Shown: in pieces, positions 5,480-8,844 of the stretch
Position numbering within the stretch: position 1 is the first letter of the stretch
Layout: every line of letters starts with the position of its first letter
Assembly: GCA_016939345.1 (NCBI GenBank)
Contig: JAFGHG010000165.1
Coordinates: 1-8,844, forward strand
Origin: Candidatus Omnitrophota bacterium
Lineage (GTDB): Bacteria; Omnitrophota; Gorgyraeia; Duberdicusellales; 4484-171
Direction: 5' to 3'
DNA: 8,844 nt
Position numbers and translations under genes: made by a program
Notes under the pieces: model-generated
Database searches by the model: none
What the model saw: only the letters and a program-made list of their open reading frames with translations
What the model was told of the DNA's origin: nothing

Positions 5480-6007
5480 GTGAAGAAGTGGTATATCTTG
5501 CATACTTTAAGCGGAGCTGAAGACAAGACAAAAAATAATCTTGAAGCAAGGGTGAAATCCCATAATTTTAGCGAATTGATCGATCAAGTGGTCATACCTA
5601 AAGAACAGATCACCGAGGTTAAGCTCGGAAAAAAAAGAGTCTTAGAGAGGAAATTTTTTCCCGGTTATATACTTGTGCATATGGAGATGAATGATGATAC
5701 CTGGCTTTTTGTCCGCAAAACACCTGGTATCACTGCCTTTATCGGACCAAGAAGAAAACCTTCAGCCATACCTCAGGAAGAGGTAGATAAGATATTATCC
5801 AAAGCTGAAGAGAGCAAGGCCAAGCCTGCGCCTAAGGTAAACTTTGAGAGAGGCGAAAACATAAGGGTTATAGAAGGGCCTTTTGTTAATTTCAACGGCG
5901 TCATTGATGAGGTATTTCTTGATAAAGGCAAGCTAAGGGTAAGTGTTTCTATTTTCGGAAGGACTACCCCTGTAGAGCTTGAGTTTTGGCAGGTTGAAAA
6001 AATCTAA
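5480..6007 (+). CDS. nusG: Transcription termination/antitermination factor NusG
   Basis: NusG binds RNA polymerase across the clamp, modulates pausing, assists Rho, and couples transcription to translation through ribosomal protein S10. The 175-aa protein has the two expected domains. The NGN domain is at residues 1-110, starting KKWYILHTLSGAEDK and containing ERKFFPGYILVHMEM (56-70) and the KTPGITAFIG stretch (80-89). The KOW domain is at about 121-175, with GPFVNFNGVIDEV (133-145) and VSIFGRTTPVELEF (156-169). The length is typical, and there is no extra domain II as in Thermotoga or Aquifex. It starts at GTG with a good AGGAAGG and lies between secE and rplK, as in most bacteria. Confidence 0.98.
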   Translation: MKKWYILHTLSGAEDKTKNNLEARVKSHNFSELIDQVVIPKEQITEVKLGKKRVLERKFFPGYILVHMEMNDDTWLFVRKTPGITAFIGPRRKPSAIPQEEVDKILSKAEESKAKPAPKVNFERGENIRVIEGPFVNFNGVIDEVFLDKGKLRVSVSIFGRTTPVELEFWQVEKI

Positions 6008-6022
6008 TCCTCGGAGCAAGTT

Positions 6023-6460
6023 ATGGCTAAGAAAAAAAAGAAACCAGTAACCATGATCAAATTACAGATACCTGCAGGAAGCGCTAATCCTGCGCCTCCG
6101 GTTGGACCGGCTTTAGGCCAGCATGGCGTTAACATCATGCAATTCTGTAAATCGTTTAATGAAGCTACCAAACAGAAAGAAGGCATTATTCTGCCTGTAG
6201 TCATAAGTGTGTATGAAGATAAATCCTTTGATTTCATAGTAAAGAGCCCGCCAGTTTCTTTTCTCCTTAAAAGAGCGGCTAATCTTGCCAAGGCCAGCCA
6301 GCAGGCGGGAAAGGAAATAATAGCAGAGGTAAGTAAGTCTGCAGTAGAGGAGATAGCAAAAGAGAAGATGCCGGATTTAAATACCAAAGACCTTGGTCAG
6401 GCTATGAGAATAGTTGAGGGAACTGCTCGTAGCTGCGGTATAAAAGTCGTAGAAGGATAA
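6023..6460 (+). CDS. rplK: Large-subunit ribosomal protein L11 (uL11)
   Basis: L11 forms the base of the ribosomal stalk on 23S rRNA helices 43/44, where it takes part in GTPase activation, stringent-response sensing and thiopeptide binding. The 145-aa product is close to the usual 141-145 aa. The N-terminal domain has KLQIPAGSANPAPPVGPALG (13-32), with the proline helix that binds thiopeptides. It continues GVNIMQFCKSFNEAT. The C-terminal rRNA-binding domain ends with the signature AMRIVEGTARSCGIKV (127-142). A short lysine run (KKKKK, 3-7) precedes the usual N-terminus. GGAG (6013-6016) lies 6 nt before the ATG. It is 15 nt after nusG and 12 nt before rplA. Confidence 0.98.
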   Translation: MAKKKKKPVTMIKLQIPAGSANPAPPVGPALGQHGVNIMQFCKSFNEATKQKEGIILPVVISVYEDKSFDFIVKSPPVSFLLKRAANLAKASQQAGKEIIAEVSKSAVEEIAKEKMPDLNTKDLGQAMRIVEGTARSCGIKVVEG

Positions 6461-6472
6461 AGGGTGTAAGAG

Positions 6473-7153
6473 ATGAAGCAGAGCAAAAGATACAGAAGCG
6501 CAATCAAGGCTTATGATTCTGAGAAAGCATATTCTCTGGAGGAAGCCATAGATCTACTTGTAGCCATGCCAAGGGTAAAATTTGATGAGACTTTTGAAGC
6601 AAGCGGCATGCTGGGAGCTGACCCCAAGCAGTCAGACCAGATGGTTAGGGGTTCGGTAGTTCTGCCTTCAGGCACAGGCAAAAAAATAAGGACCCTTGTT
6701 TTCTGCGAACCCGAGAAAGAAGCTGAAGCTAAAGAAGCCGGCGCTGACCATATCGGGACCCAGGATTTAATTGATAAGATACTAAAGGAGGGCTGGCTTG
6801 AATTCGATTGCTGCATCTCTACTCCAGGACAGATGAGGTTAGTTAGTAAATTAGGAAAATTCCTCGGCCCCAGAGGTCTTATGCCTTCTCCTAAGACAGG
6901 GACCGTTACCGAGAACATCTCTTTTGCTATCAAAGAAGCAAAAAGAGGAAAGATCGATTTTAGAATGGATAAGTTTGGCTGTATTCATGTAGCTATAGGA
7001 AAGATGTCTTTTTCTAAAGAGGCATTGACCGCCAATGCAAAAGCCTTCGTCGATGCTCTTAATGCTAGCCGGCCTTCTTCGGTAAAAGGAGATTTTATAA
7101 AGAGTTTTTATCTCTCAAGCACGATGAGCCCTTCAGTAAAGATCACGATTTAA
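6473..7153 (+). CDS. rplA: Large-subunit ribosomal protein L1 (uL1)
   Basis: L1 makes the mobile L1 stalk that moves deacylated tRNA out of the E site. In many bacteria it also represses its own operon by binding mRNA. The 226-aa product matches the family length (about 225-235 aa). The signature LGKFLGPRGLMPSPKTGTV is at 127-145, with DQMVRGSVVLPSGTGK at 55-70 and the C-terminal FRMDKFGCIHVAIGKMSF at 163-180, which completes domain I. A purine-rich AAAGGGTG lies at the rplK end just before the ATG. I saw no clear copy of the L1-binding rRNA mimic upstream of rplK, so autoregulation cannot be claimed from this sequence. Confidence 0.98.
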   Translation: MKQSKRYRSAIKAYDSEKAYSLEEAIDLLVAMPRVKFDETFEASGMLGADPKQSDQMVRGSVVLPSGTGKKIRTLVFCEPEKEAEAKEAGADHIGTQDLIDKILKEGWLEFDCCISTPGQMRLVSKLGKFLGPRGLMPSPKTGTVTENISFAIKEAKRGKIDFRMDKFGCIHVAIGKMSFSKEALTANAKAFVDALNASRPSSVKGDFIKSFYLSSTMSPSVKITI

Positions 7154-7166
7154 ACCAAAAAAACTT

Positions 7167-7712
7167 ATGTCTAAAGAAACCAAAACAATCGGATTATTAA
7201 CAAGAGAAAAGATAGTAAACGAAATAAAGGAAAAAGCAAAAGACGTCAGCGGCTGTTTTTTTATTTCTTTTAATAAGTTGCCGGCTTATCCTTTTAATAC
7301 CCTTCGCAATAATCTTGTAGACTGCGGGGCAAAGGTGTTTGTGACCAAAAACACACTTTTTCAAAAGGCCTTAAAAGAAATAGGCTGGGACACCGCAGCC
7401 TTGCTTGACACAGAGACCGGTTTGGTATTGGTTTATGACCAAGACGTAGTGGGGGTTTGCAAGGCCCTGGTCCAATTTTCTCAGGAGTTCGAATCATTAC
7501 AGCTTAAGGGAGGATTGATAAATGACAAGCCAGTTTCCGTAAATGAAATAAAATCAATTGCTAAATTACCATCAAGAGAAGCCGTGCTGGGCATGGCAGT
7601 TTCAGGCATTGCTTCTCCTTTGACTGGTTTTTTAAACGCTTTGAACCAGATAATTTTGAAATTCGTATGGGTGGTTGATGAAATAAAGAAGAAAAAAGAG
7701 AACAAAGCTTAA
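7167..7712 (+). CDS. rplJ: Large-subunit ribosomal protein L10 (uL10, stalk base)
   Basis: L10 anchors the L7/L12 dimers to the ribosome beside L11. The 181-aa product is slightly longer than the common 165-178 aa. The N-terminal rRNA-binding domain has FNKLPAYPFNTLRNNL and GAKVFVTKNTLFQKAL (54-69). KLPSREAVLGMAVSGIASPL (133-152) leads into the long C-terminal helix (about 155-180, with a basic KKKKENK tail) that holds L12 dimers. The gap after rplA is only 13 nt and A-rich, with no Shine-Dalgarno sequence and no room for the L10 leader motif known from many bacteria. Expression therefore probably relies on coupling to rplA. Confidence 0.97.
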   Translation: MSKETKTIGLLTREKIVNEIKEKAKDVSGCFFISFNKLPAYPFNTLRNNLVDCGAKVFVTKNTLFQKALKEIGWDTAALLDTETGLVLVYDQDVVGVCKALVQFSQEFESLQLKGGLINDKPVSVNEIKSIAKLPSREAVLGMAVSGIASPLTGFLNALNQIILKFVWVVDEIKKKKENKA

Positions 7713-7733
7713 GTAACAAAATTTAATCAGGAT

Positions 7734-7741
7734 AAGGAGGT
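7734..7741 (+). promoter_or_regulatory. Near-perfect Shine-Dalgarno sequence for rplL
   Basis: AAGGAGGT, complementary to the 16S rRNA 3' end over eight bases, sits 4 nt before the rplL ATG at 7746. It is the strongest ribosome binding site in the window, while rplJ just upstream has none. This fits the need for four or six L12 copies per L10. Confidence 0.8.
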
Positions 7742-7745
7742 TGCC

Positions 7746-8120
7746 ATGTCTAAAGTAGAGGATTTAATAAAGATGCTCGAGGAAATGACTGTTTTGGAAC
7801 TTTCAGAAGTGGTCAAGGCCTGCGAGGATAAGTTTGGGGTCAAAGCCAGCGCACCGGCAGTCGCTGTAGCTGCTGTTCCTGGAGCTGCTGCAGAGGAAGA
7901 GGAAGAAAAGACTTCTTTTACCGTTACTCTTACCGGCGCAGGTGCTAATAAAATAGCAGTCATAAAAGAGATAAGAGCAATCACTGAGCTTGGATTGAAG
8001 GAAGCGAAAGATCTTGTCGATTCAGCGCCAAAACCGATAAAAGAAAACATCCCCAAAGAAGAAGCTGAAGAAATCAAAAAGAAAATAGAATCTGCCGGCG
8101 GAACTGCCGAGCTGAAGTAA
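7746..8120 (+). CDS. rplL: Large-subunit ribosomal protein L7/L12 (bL12)
   Basis: L12 is the multicopy flexible stalk protein that recruits and stimulates translational GTPases (EF-Tu, EF-G, IF2, RF3). The 124-aa product has the standard layout. The N-terminal dimerisation and L10-binding helices are at about 1-32 (SKVEDLIKMLEEMTVLEL..). The Ala/Val/Glu-rich hinge is at about 34-54 (SAPAVAVAAVPGAAAEEEEE). The globular C-terminal domain is at about 55-124, with KIAVIKEIRAITELGLKEAK carrying the conserved GTPase-contact helices. The ATG follows a near-perfect AAGGAGGT. It is preceded by a 33-nt spacer after rplJ and followed by an 82-nt spacer before rpoB. Confidence 0.98.
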   Translation: MSKVEDLIKMLEEMTVLELSEVVKACEDKFGVKASAPAVAVAAVPGAAAEEEEEKTSFTVTLTGAGANKIAVIKEIRAITELGLKEAKDLVDSAPKPIKENIPKEEAEEIKKKIESAGGTAELK

Positions 8121-8140
8121 TTTATAGAAGAGACACGGGG

Positions 8141-8176
8141 TTATCCAGGTTTTAGTTGCGGCATAGAGCTGATATA
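8141..8176 (+). other. Weak hairpin in the rplL-rpoB spacer
   Basis: In the 82-nt spacer, TATC (8142-8145) can pair with GATA (8171-8174), with flanking AG/CT and T-A pairs interrupted by single-base bulges. In enterobacteria this spacer holds an attenuator and an RNase III site; here there is no T run and the pairing is weak. No promoter is visible. The pairing is recorded only because it is the only structure seen in the spacer. Confidence 0.2.
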
Positions 8177-8190
8177 AGTGCCCTTATTTC

Positions 8191-8197
8191 AAGGAGG
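8191..8197 (+). promoter_or_regulatory. Ribosome binding site that sets the TTG start of rpoB
   Basis: AAGGAGG lies 5 nt before TTG at 8203. The nearby ATG at 8198 is out of frame, and the in-frame ATG at 8254 has no ribosome binding site, so this site points to TTG as the true start. Confidence 0.75.
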
Positions 8198-8202
8198 ATG
8201 GT

Positions 8203-8844
8203 TTGGCAAAAATAAAAAAACAAAGCTTTGCTAAAATAAAAAAAACATCAGTGATGCCTAATTTTCTTGAGCACCAGCTGCGCTCTTTCAAGGAATTTTT
8301 ACAAACTGATGTGCTTCCGGAGAAACGCAAAAATATCGGCCTTCAGGAGATACTGCAGGAAATATTTCCTATGGAAAGTCCTGACAAAGAGTACCGCCTG
8401 GAGTTTGTTTATTACTCCTTAAGCCGGCCGCGTTACAGCGTTGACGAATGTAAAAGAAGGTCTCAAACTTATGCTGCACCTTTAAGGGTGCGTTTGCGCC
8501 TAAGCGGCCCCCTTCATGAGGTGAAAGAACAAGAGATATATCTTGGCGACCTTCCTTTGATGACTGATCGGGCGTCATTTATCATCAACGGGGATGAAAG
8601 GGCAGTTATAAGCCAGCTTCAAAGGTCACCCGGGGTATTTTTTGAAGAAGAGATCCATCCTACGGGAAAGCGTATTTACTTTGCCAGGATAATACCTTAT
8701 AGAGGATACTGGCTTGAATTTCGTACTGATATAAACGACACAATAAGCGCCATCATTGACCGGCGTAAAACATTCCCGGCCACCCAGATTTTGAGGATCC
8801 TCGGTCTTTCTTCCAACGACGAAATATATTCTCAATTCTCCGAT
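8203..8844 (+). CDS. rpoB: DNA-directed RNA polymerase beta subunit, N-terminal part (runs off window)
   Basis: The first 214 codons of the RNA polymerase beta subunit are present. From TTG at 8203 the product starts MAKIKKQSFAKIKK, then MPNFLEHQLRSFKEFLQ. This matches the SFxKIKK..xxPNxxExQxxSF N-terminus seen in many bacterial RpoB proteins and supports TTG over the in-frame ATG at 8254. The beta protrusion and start of the lobe follow: YAAPLRVRLRL, then GDLPLMTDRASFIINGDERA. Next come VISQLQRSPGVFF, the N-terminal rifampicin-pocket segment with wild-type-looking residues, ARIIPYRGYWLEF and IDRRKTFPATQILRILG. The frame is open to the last base. It is last in the visible operon; rpoC would be expected next. 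Confidence 0.97.
   Translation, partial: MAKIKKQSFAKIKKTSVMPNFLEHQLRSFKEFLQTDVLPEKRKNIGLQEILQEIFPMESPDKEYRLEFVYYSLSRPRYSVDECKRRSQTYAAPLRVRLRLSGPLHEVKEQEIYLGDLPLMTDRASFIINGDERAVISQLQRSPGVFFEEEIHPTGKRIYFARIIPYRGYWLEFRTDINDTISAIIDRRKTFPATQILRILGLSSNDEIYSQFSD

Noticed and set aside
8121..8202. Promoter or terminator in the rplL-rpoB spacer
   Set aside because: No -35/-10 pair with acceptable spacing and no T run; only weak pairing was found, so the genes are taken as co-transcribed.

Overview
The window is bacterial chromosomal DNA: a housekeeping cluster followed by the start of the conserved secE-nusG-rplKAJL-rpoB transcription/translation operon. Every gene is on the + strand and genes are tightly packed. 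There is no insertion sequence, phage gene, CRISPR array or other mobile signature. The DNA is moderately AT-rich, several starts are TTG or GTG, and neither tRNA gene encodes its 3' CCA. The TPR-metallopeptidase gene, the RpoB N-terminus and the AT-rich coding style would fit an uncultured candidate-phylum bacterium of the Omnitrophota/PVC type. That placement is a weak impression; the sequence alone does not prove it.

Region 1 (1-4601) is a probable co-directional unit: the 3' end of methionyl-tRNA formyltransferase (fmt), an acylphosphatase starting at TTG inside the fmt end, a YfcE-like metallophosphoesterase, NAD+-dependent DNA ligase (ligA), and a secreted TPR protein with a gluzincin (HExxH...E) peptidase domain. 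Two of the four junctions overlap by 14 nt.

Region 2 (4602-5271) is the unusual part. A good sigma-70-type promoter (4662-4689) drives a transcript carrying tRNA-Thr(GGT), then rpmG (50 aa, absent from longer-ORF lists), then tRNA-Trp(CCA), directly before secE. The tRNA-Thr is wrapped inside a GC-rich set of nested helices. The outer part copies tRNA geometry: a 7-bp closing helix, 2 nt, and a D-arm 14/16 identical to that of tRNA-Thr, exactly 40 nt upstream of it. A terminator-like hairpin with a T tract follows before rpmG. One strand of the nested helices can alternatively pair with the terminator, so this looks like a switchable leader or a degenerate tRNA relic. The tuf gene often found between tRNA-Thr and rpmG/tRNA-Trp in bacteria is absent here.

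Region 3 (5272-8844) holds secE, nusG, rplK (L11), rplA (L1), rplJ (L10), rplL (L7/L12) and the first 214 codons of rpoB, which runs off the window. Together these encode the SecYEG subunit SecE, the NusG elongation/coupling factor, the ribosomal L1 and L11/L10-L12 stalk proteins, and the RNA polymerase beta subunit. There is no room for the usual L10 leader (13-nt rplA-rplJ gap). rplL and rpoB have the strongest Shine-Dalgarno sequences in the window.
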